NCBI GenBank assembly: GCA_021776375.1
Contig: JAJFGA010000010.1
Coordinates: forward strand, 48,543 to 112,542
Length of the DNA: 64,000 bases
Source: Hyphococcus sp.
Lineage (GTDB): Bacteria > Pseudomonadota > Alphaproteobacteria > Caulobacterales > Parvularculaceae
Direction of reading: 5' to 3'
Shown here: piece after piece, positions 54,663-62,614 of the stretch
How positions within the stretch are numbered: the first letter of the stretch is position 1
How the letters are laid out: every line of letters starts with the position of its first letter
Position numbers and translations under genes: made by a program
Notes under the pieces: generated by a model
The model's database searches: none
What the model saw: only the letters and a program-made list of their open reading frames with translations
Told to the model about the DNA's origin: nothing

Positions 54663-55250
54663 ATGTTTATTCAGACCGAAGACACGCCAAACCCGCAATC
54701 GATGAAGTTTCTGCCCGGCCAGGCAGTGCTTGGCGTTGGCGCGCTGGGCATGGATTTCCCGACCATGGGCTCGGCGGCGGCCTCGCCCCTGGCGGCGATG
54801 CTGTTTGAGACCGACGGGGTGATGAGCGTTTATTTGGGCGGTGACTTTATCACCGTCACCAAGGCTGAAGCGGTCGAATGGATGCATATCAAGCCGGCGA
54901 TTCTCGGCGCGATTGCCGATTTCCTTACCGCCGGCATGCCGGTGTTGAACGAAGGCGCCGAGGCCGCATCCGGCAAACCGGCGACCCCGCTCGAAGACTA
55001 TGAGGGCGAGGACCGCGAGGTGGTGGAGCAGATCATCGAGCTGATCGATACCCGCGTCAGGCCCGCAGTCGCGGCCGATGGCGGCGACATCGTCTTTAAA
55101 CATTACGAGCCGCGCACCGGCGTCGTCTTTTTGATGATGCAAGGCGCCTGTGCCGGCTGTCCGTCCGCGACCATGACCTTAAAATCCGGCATTGAGAATA
55201 TGCTCAAGCACTATGTTCCGGAAGTCGCGAGCGTTGAAGCGGTGGCCTGA
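54663..55250 (+). CDS. nfuA: NifU family Fe-S scaffold protein (Nfu)
   Basis: 195 residues. N-terminal Nfu_N domain (MFIQTEDTPNPQSMKFLPGQAV), linker, and C-terminal NifU domain with the CxxC cluster site in GACAGCPSATMTLKSGIENMLKHYVPEV. The dimer carries a [4Fe-4S] cluster delivered to target apoproteins. In alphaproteobacteria it is usually near tsaB, rimI and miaB, all of which appear in the next 9 kb. Confidence 0.97.
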   Translation: MFIQTEDTPNPQSMKFLPGQAVLGVGALGMDFPTMGSAAASPLAAMLFETDGVMSVYLGGDFITVTKAEAVEWMHIKPAILGAIADFLTAGMPVLNEGAEAASGKPATPLEDYEGEDREVVEQIIELIDTRVRPAVAADGGDIVFKHYEPRTGVVFLMMQGACAGCPSATMTLKSGIENMLKHYVPEVASVEAVA

Positions 55251-55272
55251 GACGCACCAAAGTTGAGATGCA

Positions 55273-56325
55273 TCAAGCTTGGGACGGCGATGCGCCTTGC
55301 ACGCCGCAGACCATGCAATATCGATAAAAACTCACTTTGCGCGTGTTGCAATTTGTGCAGTTGTCGTAAAGGTGCATGCCGCAATGGACGCAAAAATCAG
55401 CGACCGCCTCATCCGTCGTCAAGATCTTACGATCACAGCCAGGGCAAGTGTTGTCGGCAACTTTCTTTAGCGCGTCTTCATAGGCGAGTGATTTTCGCCG
55501 TTGGTCCTCTGACAGACGCTCAGCCTCCTGCCGGTTCGCCAAATAAGCGCGCATCCATTTGATAATGAAATGACCGGCCAAAAGGGTAAGAGCAACGCCG
55601 ACGCCGTAACGCACATAGCCGCCATAGCTCGGCAGATACGGCACAAGCTCCACAAAAAAGGCAAAACCGGCGAAGATCACAAAGCCGCGCATCAAAGGCC
55701 AGTACCGGCTCTCGCGTTTTTTCGCTGTCATCCAGAATGCGATAAGCAGCAGCGGCAGGGTCAGTGCGAGCCGAAAAAGAAAGACGCGCAGTTCCTGTCC
55801 GGAACGCGCACGGCCATAGTCTGACTGCGCGTCAATTCTGAGGGCGCGCTTGCGCGTTTTCAGCTCAGAGAGTTCAGCGTTGGCGGCGCGCTCCGACCTT
55901 TGCGTAGCTTCAACTTGGCGCTCGGAAGCGCGCTCGCGCTCTTTCAAAATGTCGAGTGCGTTCGTGCGTGTGATGACTTCCGGATCCTGGGCGGGGTCCG
56001 TTGTCGCCTGGCGCGTTGTGAGCCAATTCTGGTAGCTTTCATAAGCTGCTTGATAATTGCCGCGCTCGGTCTGGAGGTCGTCTTGGGCCGCACGAAGGTC
56101 AGCCTCGATAATCGTTAAGCGGTCACGCGCGGCTTTGGTCTCTGCTTCGATCGTCCTCGCCGCGGATGGGTCGACAAATTGGTCGATCGTCACCGGTTCC
56201 TCAACGCGCGGCAAATCGCCGATGACCAAATTCCCAAGGCCGATCAGGAAGCCCGTCAGAACCACCGAGACGATCCACATCACCAAGGCGTAGTCACGTT
56301 CCGGCGCGCGTTTTGACCAGGCCAT
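55273..56325 (-). CDS. Membrane protein with coiled coil and C-terminal zinc ribbons
   Basis: 350 residues from the ATG at 56325 (AAGGAGG upstream). One N-terminal helix (DYALVMWIVSVVLTGFLIGLGNLVIG), a long coiled coil (about 50-155, IEAETKAARDRLTIIEADLRAAQDDLQTERG), then three more helices (about 185-285) and two paired cysteine clusters at the end: CPGC, CVHCG, CTNC and CMVCG, matching double zinc-ribbon (DZANK-like) ends. Probably a membrane-bound organiser; no known family name. Converges with nfuA. Confidence 0.8.
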   Translation of the reverse strand: MAWSKRAPERDYALVMWIVSVVLTGFLIGLGNLVIGDLPRVEEPVTIDQFVDPSAARTIEAETKAARDRLTIIEADLRAAQDDLQTERGNYQAAYESYQNWLTTRQATTDPAQDPEVITRTNALDILKERERASERQVEATQRSERAANAELSELKTRKRALRIDAQSDYGRARSGQELRVFLFRLALTLPLLLIAFWMTAKKRESRYWPLMRGFVIFAGFAFFVELVPYLPSYGGYVRYGVGVALTLLAGHFIIKWMRAYLANRQEAERLSEDQRRKSLAYEDALKKVADNTCPGCDRKILTTDEAVADFCVHCGMHLYDNCTNCNTRKVSFYRYCMVCGVQGASPSQA

Positions 56326-56505
56326 CAAGACCTCCTTCTCACCCTGGGGCAGATTGTGAGGGACCGCCAATTCAGTCAACTGTGCGTTCGAGCAATTGCG
56401 CGCCCAGAGCGCGGAGACGTGATTACCGGCGAACGGCGTTGAAACTTTTGGCTGTCCGTGGTGTTGTCTTTACGCGACGCAAAACGGAAAAACAGGAGTG
56501 CGATA

Positions 56506-56715
56506 ATGTCAGATAAGGTCTACGCCATTTCAAAAGTCGTCGGCACCTCGAAAAAGTCGATCGAGGACGCCATCGACAACGCCATTTCCACGGCCTCCAA
56601 GTCAATCAAAAACCTCGACTGGTTCGAGGTCAAGGAGACCCGCGGCTTTATCGATAATGACAAGGTCGCCTATTATCAGGTCAGCCTCGAGCTTGGCTTC
56701 CGCTACGAAAAATAA
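56506..56715 (+). CDS. Dodecin family flavin-binding protein
   Basis: 69 residues: MSDKVYAISKVVGTSKKSI, AIDNAISTASKSIKNLDWFEVKETRGFI and VAYYQVSLELGFRYEK match dodecin, a 12-subunit shell that stores riboflavin or FMN. The tryptophan in LDWFEV is the one that sandwiches the flavin ring. Start at 56506 behind ACAGGAG. Next gene is a nitroreductase-fold flavoenzyme 45 bases away. Confidence 0.95.
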   Translation: MSDKVYAISKVVGTSKKSIEDAIDNAISTASKSIKNLDWFEVKETRGFIDNDKVAYYQVSLELGFRYEK

Positions 56716-56760
56716 TAATTGGCTGATATCTTTTCTCGTTGCGACCGGAAGTGACCGCTC

Positions 56761-57354
56761 ATGTCTGACAAAATGATCAATGACCAGGCTCTCGATATTA
56801 TTTTTCGCGAGGCGCGCACCCATAATGGCTGGGAGGAGCGCGCGGTGTCGCAAACGCTGATGCAGGCGGTTTATGACCTGACAAAATGGGCTCCGACCTC
56901 GGCCAATTGTTCGCCGGCGCGGTTTGTGTTTGTCGCCTCACCGGAAGCCAAGGCGCGGCTGAAGCCGCATTTGAGCGAGGGCAATGTTGAAAAAACGATG
57001 GCTGCGCCTTGTTGCGTGATCATCGCCCATGATATGGAATTTTATCAGCGGTTGCCGGAATTATTTCCGCATACGGATGCAAAAAGCTGGTTTGCCGGCA
57101 ATGACGCGCTGATCAAGGAAACCGCTATCCGCAACGGCACGCTGCAAGGCGGCTATTTCCTCATCGCCGCTCGCGCGCTCGGGCTGGATTGCGGGCCTAT
57201 GTCCGGGTTTGACGCAGGTGGCGTCAACAAGGAGTTTTTCGCTGACACATCTTATGAAGCGAATTTCCTTTGCAATATTGGTTATGGTACGGACAAAGAT
57301 ATGTTCGCCCGCTCGCCGCGGCTTGAATTTGATGCGGCCTGCAAGGTTGTTTAA
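56761..57354 (+). CDS. rutE: Malonic semialdehyde reductase RutE-type nitroreductase
   Basis: 197 residues. Nitroreductase fold typical of RutE/YdfG-like enzymes: [86 protein letters not shown]-dependent reduction of 3-oxopropanoate in pyrimidine degradation is the reference activity, though no rut genes are near, so a general aldehyde/quinone reductase is possible. Confidence 0.9.
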   Translation: MSDKMINDQALDIIFREARTHNGWEERAVSQTLMQAVYDLTKWAPTSANCSPARFVFVASPEAKARLKPHLSEGNVEKTMAAPCCVIIAHDMEFYQRLPELFPHTDAKSWFAGNDALIKETAIRNGTLQGGYFLIAARALGLDCGPMSGFDAGGVNKEFFADTSYEANFLCNIGYGTDKDMFARSPRLEFDAACKVV

Positions 57355-57366
57355 GGCCGTCTCTCT

Positions 57367-58155
57367 GTGAAGCGAGCACAAAAACAACATCTGCTGGCCA
57401 TGGCGCGTGCAGCAGGGATATTGCCACTGCTTGATCGCATTCGTTTCATGCGCGTAAGGCGGGCCAGCGCGGCAAAAAACCGGGCGTTTCTGGAAGGCAA
57501 TCCCGGATTTTCACCGCCGCCTTTGTGGTGGATGCATGACATGTATCGCCATACCTCGTTTGACCAGTATTGGCGCACGGGCCGCGAAACTTCGGCAGTG
57601 ATTGCAGCGAAAATCGATACGCATCTCGATGCTGTGCGCCCGCGCATTGCTGATTGGGGCTGTGGTCTTGGACGGGTCGTCCGGCATTTGCCCGCTCGCT
57701 ATGAGCGAACGGGCTTTGATTATAACCCTCAGGCGATTGCGTGGGATACAGATCATATTCCCGGAGTGCAGTTTTTAAAAAACGACCTCTTGCCTCCTCT
57801 GCCGGTTGAAGACGCATCCTTTGATGCCGTTTATGCGCTGTCGGTGTTCACGCATTTGTCCGCTGAGGGCCACAAGCGATGGATTGCCGAAATCGAACGG
57901 GTGCTGGCGCCGCGCGGAATTTTTATTGGCGCTTTTCATGTGCGGCCGCCGGCGGGACAGCTCCTGCCTGCCGAACAGGCCCAATTTGACGCTGGCGAAC
58001 TTGTCGTGCGCGGCGGGGTCAAGGAAGGCTCACGCACCTTCACCGCGCACCACCCGGAGGCCTATTTACGCGACACGCTGTTTAAGGATTTCGAAATCGT
58101 TGAAGGGCCGACAGCGCTTTTCGGTCAAACGTTATTTGTTGTGCGTAAGCACTGA
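57367..58155 (+). CDS. Class I SAM-dependent methyltransferase
   Basis: 262 residues. The SAM-binding core is visible: IADWGCGLGRVVRHLPARYERTGFDYNPQAI (motif I with G-C-G-x-G), PVEDASFDAVYALSVFTHLSAEGHKRWIAEIERVLAPRGIFIGAFHV. The target is not predictable. It starts 12 bases after rutE and its 3' end overlaps the convergent amidase by 31 bases. Confidence 0.92.
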   Translation: MKRAQKQHLLAMARAAGILPLLDRIRFMRVRRASAAKNRAFLEGNPGFSPPPLWWMHDMYRHTSFDQYWRTGRETSAVIAAKIDTHLDAVRPRIADWGCGLGRVVRHLPARYERTGFDYNPQAIAWDTDHIPGVQFLKNDLLPPLPVEDASFDAVYALSVFTHLSAEGHKRWIAEIERVLAPRGIFIGAFHVRPPAGQLLPAEQAQFDAGELVVRGGVKEGSRTFTAHHPEAYLRDTLFKDFEIVEGPTALFGQTLFVVRKH

Positions 58156-58739
58156 TCAAGTAGAACCAGCGCCTCAAATTTCTCCCAGGGAAAGCGGCTG
58201 CCCGGATCTGTACGCCTGTCCGGGTCAAGGCGCGCATGGCTGACCACGTGGGCGAGGTTTGAATATTTTGCCCATGCATAGCGGACAATCTGGGCAGTTG
58301 CCTGCAATTGCCAATCGGAAAATCCATCGCCGCCGCGTTGCGCATTGACGATTTCAATTCCTAGCGACCAGTCATTGACCCGTCGCGCGCCGTTATAAAC
58401 ATCCGGGTGGAAACAAGTGTTACGCACATGCCAAGCGGCGCGGCTTTCCGGCGCTGTCGCCCAGACAAAATCTCCGTGCGCCGCCTCGTCTTCATCCGCG
58501 ACCAGCCAGTGAAAACTAGCGCGACGCGCGGCCACCACCGAGACGGCGCCCTCCGTGGATGACCCTGCGGTTGCGTGGATGACGATGGTGCGGATTGCGC
58601 TTGCAGCGGCCTCTGGCCGCGCCGACGTGGAGCCTGGCGCAGCGGCCCAGGCGGCGGCGTGAATTTTCTCATGAAGGGAATGCACGCCCGGCCGCGCTGC
58701 TGCCGGCAGGTTGAATTGAAAATCTTTTGGATCGCCCAT
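58125..58739 (-). CDS. N-acetylmuramoyl-L-alanine amidase (Amidase_2 type)
   Basis: 204 residues from the ATG at 58739, which has AAAGGAGG upstream; no signal peptide is visible. Zinc ligand pattern: TIVIHATAGS (first His), VVSHARLDPDRRTDPG (second His and Asp); the NDWSLGIEIVNAQRGGDGFSDWQ and AAWHVRNTCFHPDVYNG segments belong to the Amidase_2/PGRP-like fold. It cleaves muropeptide amide bonds, probably in recycling or remodelling. Confidence 0.92.
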   Translation of the reverse strand: MGDPKDFQFNLPAAARPGVHSLHEKIHAAAWAAAPGSTSARPEAAASAIRTIVIHATAGSSTEGAVSVVAARRASFHWLVADEDEAAHGDFVWATAPESRAAWHVRNTCFHPDVYNGARRVNDWSLGIEIVNAQRGGDGFSDWQLQATAQIVRYAWAKYSNLAHVVSHARLDPDRRTDPGSRFPWEKFEALVLLDQCLRTTNNV

Positions 58740-58842
58740 GGCGGTCCTCCTTTGTTGCGCCGCCTTGCGGCGGGGCTTGGTTTGCCCGCCTGGCTTGGGC
58801 GGGGAGTGAAATTTGGGATTTGCGCCGGCGCCGGCGGGGTCT

Positions 58843-59517
58843 ATGCAAAGCGCCATGTTGGTCATGGGCCTCGACACCGCATTGCAGCGCTGCTCGGTTG
58901 CTATCTTAAGGGATGGCGCGGTGGTGGGGGATCAATCCATGGATATGGAGCGCGGTCATGCGGAGCATCTGGCGCCTATGGCGGCGGCGGCGCTGGATGA
59001 GGCGGGCGTCAATATCGCCGATCTTGACCGGATCGGCGTTGTCGTTGGCCCGGGCGGGTTCACTGGCGTCAGGATCGCGCTCGCTTTCGCCCGGGGCCTT
59101 GCTATCGGCGTTGAGATTGATGTCGTCGGCATCACCAGCCTGGCGGCGCTAGCGAGGAATGCGCATGACGTCCCTATGGGCGAGCTGATCGCACCAGTCA
59201 TCGATGCCAAACGAGGCCAGGTTTACGCGGCCTTATATGAAAAAAACGGTCTCTGCCGCGTTCAGCCTTTCGTTTCCGACCCGGAACAGGCCTTAAATTT
59301 GCTGATTGACGGCATGCACGGCGCACAACGCATCACCATCGGTTCCGGCGCTGGCCTGTTGCCGCCTGGCCCATGGCGCCAATCGGAGGGGGGTGCGCAA
59401 ATCGACGCCAAGGCCGTCGCCGCCCTGGCCGCAGACTCCGCTCCACCCTTTGGCCGCCCGCCGCCGCTCTATCTGCGGCCGCCAGATGCGACGCCTTCTT
59501 TGGCGCCGCGAAAATGA
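58843..59517 (+). CDS. tsaB: tRNA threonylcarbamoyladenosine biosynthesis protein TsaB
   Basis: About 224 residues, starting GLDTALQRCSVAILRDGAVVGDQSMDM; AEHLAPMAAAALDEAG and IGVVVGPGGFTGVRIALAFARGLAIGVEIDVVGITSLAALA are the diagnostic ASKHA blocks. TsaB works with TsaD and TsaE to make t6A on ANN-decoding tRNAs. ATGs at 58843, 58855 and 58864 are all open; GGCGGGG precedes the first. Stop overlaps the rimI start (ATGA). Confidence 0.95.
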   Translation: MQSAMLVMGLDTALQRCSVAILRDGAVVGDQSMDMERGHAEHLAPMAAAALDEAGVNIADLDRIGVVVGPGGFTGVRIALAFARGLAIGVEIDVVGITSLAALARNAHDVPMGELIAPVIDAKRGQVYAALYEKNGLCRVQPFVSDPEQALNLLIDGMHGAQRITIGSGAGLLPPGPWRQSEGGAQIDAKAVAALAADSAPPFGRPPPLYLRPPDATPSLAPRK

Positions 59518-59957
59518 CCTATACAATCCGGCCCGCTGGCCCTGACGACGCCGCCCTGCTGGCGCGGCTTGAGGCGCAATCCTTTGGCGAGCGAAGCTGG
59601 GGTGAAAACAACGTAAAGGCGAGTTTTGTCGCGCCGCACGTGACAATTCTGCTGGGGGGAAGCGCTAGGGATGCGCCATCAGGCTTTGCAATGTGGCGTG
59701 ATTTGCGCGGCGAGGCGGAGCTGTTGACTATCGGCGTAGAACCAATGGCCCAGCACAAGGGCCTTGCCGCGGCCCTGTTGGGCGCCGTCTGCAAGCAAGC
59801 GGCAGAGGCCGGGGCGGCTCGGCTTTTCCTTGAGGTTGACGCCGGCAACGAAGCCGCCCTTGCCCTATACAGAGCCGCAGGGTTTGAAAAAATCAGCTTG
59901 CGGCGGGCCTATTACCGCAACGGCGCCGATGCTGTAGTTATGCAGGTATTGTTGTAG
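59514..59957 (+). CDS. rimI: Ribosomal-protein-alanine N-acetyltransferase RimI
   Basis: 147 residues, GNAT fold: GEAELLTIGVEPMAQHKGLAAALLGAVC (acetyl-CoA loop) and LFLEVDAGNEAALALYRAAGFEKISLRRAYY (RimI signature with the R/K-x-Y-Y end). It acetylates the N-terminal alanine of ribosomal protein S18. ATGA overlap with tsaB indicates translational coupling, and tsaB-rimI is a conserved bacterial pair. Confidence 0.95.
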   Translation: MTYTIRPAGPDDAALLARLEAQSFGERSWGENNVKASFVAPHVTILLGGSARDAPSGFAMWRDLRGEAELLTIGVEPMAQHKGLAAALLGAVCKQAAEAGAARLFLEVDAGNEAALALYRAAGFEKISLRRAYYRNGADAVVMQVLL

Positions 59958-60048
59958 AGCCCAGCCGCACTTCGCTTTACGGTTGCAAGCGTGGGGCGAG
60001 GCGTGGATAAAAGATCGCTCACTCTCGCACCGCTTCGGAGACAGACAG

Positions 60049-60465
60049 ATGGACCGGCTAGAAAAAATCTGCAGCCAAAAAGGCATGCGCATGACCGAGC
60101 AGCGCCGCGTCATTGCGCGGGTCCTGTCGGTGGCGGCCGACCATCCTGATGTTGAGGAAATCCACCGCCGTGCGGTTGAGATCGACGCCAATATCTCGAT
60201 CGCCACGGTCTATCGCACGATGCGCCTGTTTGAAGAATCCGGCGTCGTCGAGCGCCATGATTTTCAGGACGGGCGGGCGCGCTACGAAGAAGCGACCGAA
60301 GACCATCACGACCATCTGATCGATTTGCGCTCCGGCGAGGTGATTGAATTCGTCAATGCGGAAATCGAAAAGCTGCAACGGCGCATCGCCGAAGAGCACG
60401 GCTACAAGCTGGTCGACCACCGGCTCGAGCTTTACGGCGTACCGCTCAAGAAGCGCGAAACCTAA
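60049..60465 (+). CDS. fur: Fur family metal-dependent transcriptional regulator
   Basis: 138 residues. The DNA-binding half is MTEQRRVIARVLSVAADHPDVEEIHRRAVEIDANISIATVYRTMRLFEESGVVERH; the metal-binding half includes the H-H-D-H of EDHHDHLIDLRSGEVIEFVNAEIEKLQRRIAEEHGYKLVDHRLELYGVPL. CxxC zinc pairs of E. coli Fur are missing, as is usual for alphaproteobacterial Fur/Mur; manganese rather than iron sensing is therefore possible. The start at 60049 is set by the conserved MDRLEKICSQKG. Confidence 0.93.
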   Translation: MDRLEKICSQKGMRMTEQRRVIARVLSVAADHPDVEEIHRRAVEIDANISIATVYRTMRLFEESGVVERHDFQDGRARYEEATEDHHDHLIDLRSGEVIEFVNAEIEKLQRRIAEEHGYKLVDHRLELYGVPLKKRET

Positions 60466-60507
60466 AATCCACCATTAGCCGAATCGGCCAAATTCCAGCC
60501 AAGAATC

Positions 60508-60543
60508 TTGACAAGCACCGAGGTAAACTCACTAGTGTACCTC
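60508..60543 (+). promoter_or_regulatory. Promoter with inverted repeat before the ferritin-like gene
   Basis: TTGACA (60508-60513) is followed, 17 bases on, by ACTAGT in the -10 position. The dyad GAGGTA (60520-60525) / TACCTC (60538-60543) with a central CACTAGTG palindrome covers spacer and -10. It is a likely operator; the Fur-type regulator upstream is an obvious but unproven candidate. Confidence 0.5.
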
Positions 60544-60611
60544 ATGTTTAATCGCATTCTAATCGCTTGTCAGTAAGCGGTTAGTAGCCGGTGAAATTTG
60601 GAGACCTGACC

Positions 60612-61712
60612 ATGGCGTCTTTGCGCGAGCTTTATCCCATTCCCGACATCGACCCTTGCTGGAGCGTTCCCCAGAATTTTGAGGCGGCGTTTGACTGGGA
60701 ATATGACGACGGCCGCAAGCACATGATGCACCTTTACCAGAAGGGCAAGGACATGCAGTGGGATGCGCTCAACCGCATCGATTGGAGCCTTGAGCTTGAT
60801 ACTGACAACCCCATGCAACTGCCTGATGAGGTGATGGGCATTTTTCATACGCCCTACTGGGCGAAGATGAATAAAAGGGAACAGACGGAATTTCGCCGCA
60901 ACTCGCAAGCGTGGACGATGTCGCAATTCATGCAGGGCGAGCAGGCGGCGATGATCTGTGCGGCGAAGATCGTGCAGCAAGTGCCGGACCTTGATGCAAA
61001 GTTTTACGCCTCGACGCAGACCATGGACGAAGCGCGCCATGTTGAGGCCTACAAAAAATACCTGAGCAAACTGGGCCTCGCCTATCCGATGACGGCGCCG
61101 CTGCAGGAGCTTGTCGATCAGGCGCTGCGCGATTCGCGCTGGGACATGACCTATCTCGCCATGCAAGTTGTCATCGAGGGGCTGGCGTTGGCCGCCTTTG
61201 GCAATATTCGCGAGCTTTCGAAAAACGTACTGACGCAGCAATTAAATGCTTACGTGATGGAAGACGAGTCACGCCACGTGGCGTTTGGCCGGTTAACGCT
61301 GAAAGAATATTATCCGCAGCTGACCCAGGCCGAACGCGACGAGCGCGAGGAGTTCCTCGTTGAGGCCTGTTACCTTATGCGCGACCGGTTCGAAGGCCGC
61401 GAGCTATACCTTGATATGGACATTCCGGTTGACGAGATCATTGCAGCGCAAGAGCAAACCGAAGCGCGTAAGTTATTCAGAACAATGCTTTTCCAGCGCA
61501 TCGTGCCGATCGTCCGCGATATTGGTCTGTGGTCTGATAAAATTCAGGGAGCCTACGCAAAAATGGGCGTCATTGGATTTGCCGACACGGACTATGAAAA
61601 GCTGTCGGCAGACGACGAGAAGCGCGCGGCGGAGTTTGATGAAATCAACAAAAACCGCCGCGAAAGCTATGTCGAGGAAGTCGCAGCGCTAGGCGTGACG
61701 GCGGCGGAATAA
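60612..61712 (+). CDS. Ferritin-like diiron protein
   Basis: About 366 residues; GGAG precedes the ATG at 60612, and a GTG at 60591 also opens. Two E-x-x-R/H-type helix pairs mark a ferritin/RNR-R2-like diiron centre: FMQGEQAAMICAAKI, MDEARHVEAYKKYL, VIEGLALAAFGNI and MEDESRHVAFGRLTLKEYY. The protein is not a full ribonucleotide reductase beta chain. Related proteins in alphaproteobacteria are annotated only as ferritin-like oxygenases; AurF-like N-oxygenation is a family-level possibility. Confidence 0.88.
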   Translation: MASLRELYPIPDIDPCWSVPQNFEAAFDWEYDDGRKHMMHLYQKGKDMQWDALNRIDWSLELDTDNPMQLPDEVMGIFHTPYWAKMNKREQTEFRRNSQAWTMSQFMQGEQAAMICAAKIVQQVPDLDAKFYASTQTMDEARHVEAYKKYLSKLGLAYPMTAPLQELVDQALRDSRWDMTYLAMQVVIEGLALAAFGNIRELSKNVLTQQLNAYVMEDESRHVAFGRLTLKEYYPQLTQAERDEREEFLVEACYLMRDRFEGRELYLDMDIPVDEIIAAQEQTEARKLFRTMLFQRIVPIVRDIGLWSDKIQGAYAKMGVIGFADTDYEKLSADDEKRAAEFDEINKNRRESYVEEVAALGVTAAE

Positions 61713-61714
61713 AC

Positions 61715-62452
61715 TTACGACGCGCAATAAGCGGCGGCGATGATGCGTCCCTGATCAGGCTCCTGAACAAGGATCGCGCATTGATCGCCGGCTTGCGGCG
61801 CGGGCGTCGTTAGCCGCCCGCCATTGCTGGCGACCTCGCCGAGCAATTGTAATTCGGTGGCGACATTGACTTCTTGGATCACCACCCCTGCGTTCTCGCC
61901 GTGATGAATTTCAGTGTTCACGGCGGGTTTCAGCGTCACCAGAAACGCCTCGCCGCCCGCCGGCGTTGCGGCAATATCAAACACCATTTCCCCACCGTCG
62001 CGCCGGACAGAAACCGCCGCCAGCTGCTGGCCTGCGCGCGCCGCGCTAATCAGAGCGCCAACCTCTTTGCGGTCTGACCCCACGGCCTCGCTCGCGCCGT
62101 TGATTACGATTTGCGGGGTATAGACCGAGCTGCGCCCGCGCAGGTTTTTGTTATACTCGCGCTGGCGTTTTGTGCATTGCGGGTCCGAATAAGGATCTCG
62201 CCAGCGACCATTGCGAGTTTCAAACTCATTCCAGTAATCAACATGCCAGCTGATGGCGATGACGCCGTCGCCGGTTGCAAGCTCTGAATAATACTCATTT
62301 GCGGTGCGGCATTTGCTGCAAGCCTGGGAGGTAAACATTTCAACCACCACCGGCCCGGCGCCCTGTTCGCCATCTTGCGCCAGGCCATGGGACAGCCCTG
62401 CCGCCATCAGCGCCATCGTGCTGGCTAAATTTCTTAAAACCCGAAACTGCAT
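61715..62452 (-). CDS. DUF1223 thioredoxin-fold secreted protein
   Basis: 245 residues with a signal peptide (VLRNLASTMALMAAGLSHGLAQ). The DUF1223 thioredoxin-like domain opens VVEMFTSQACSKCRTANEYYSELA (CSKC in place of CxxC) and contains SWHVDYWNEFETRNGRWRDPYSDPQCTKRQREY and VYTPQIVINGASEAVGSD. A periplasmic thiol role is inferred from the fold. It converges on the ferritin-like gene with two bases between stops. Confidence 0.93.
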   Translation of the reverse strand: MQFRVLRNLASTMALMAAGLSHGLAQDGEQGAGPVVVEMFTSQACSKCRTANEYYSELATGDGVIAISWHVDYWNEFETRNGRWRDPYSDPQCTKRQREYNKNLRGRSSVYTPQIVINGASEAVGSDRKEVGALISAARAGQQLAAVSVRRDGGEMVFDIAATPAGGEAFLVTLKPAVNTEIHHGENAGVVIQEVNVATELQLLGEVASNGGRLTTPAPQAGDQCAILVQEPDQGRIIAAAYCAS

Positions 62453-62614
62453 AATTTACTCGTATCCTGTCCCCCTGCCGGCAGTCTGCCGCCATTGCGC
62501 TTCCCATTCAAAGCAATCCTGCTCAAATTCCCGCGAGTATCGTTGCCCGCCGGTCATTGCATCTCGCCGTCCGGCTGCCTAAATAGCCGCGTTTGATGGA
62601 AATAGCGGCCAAAA

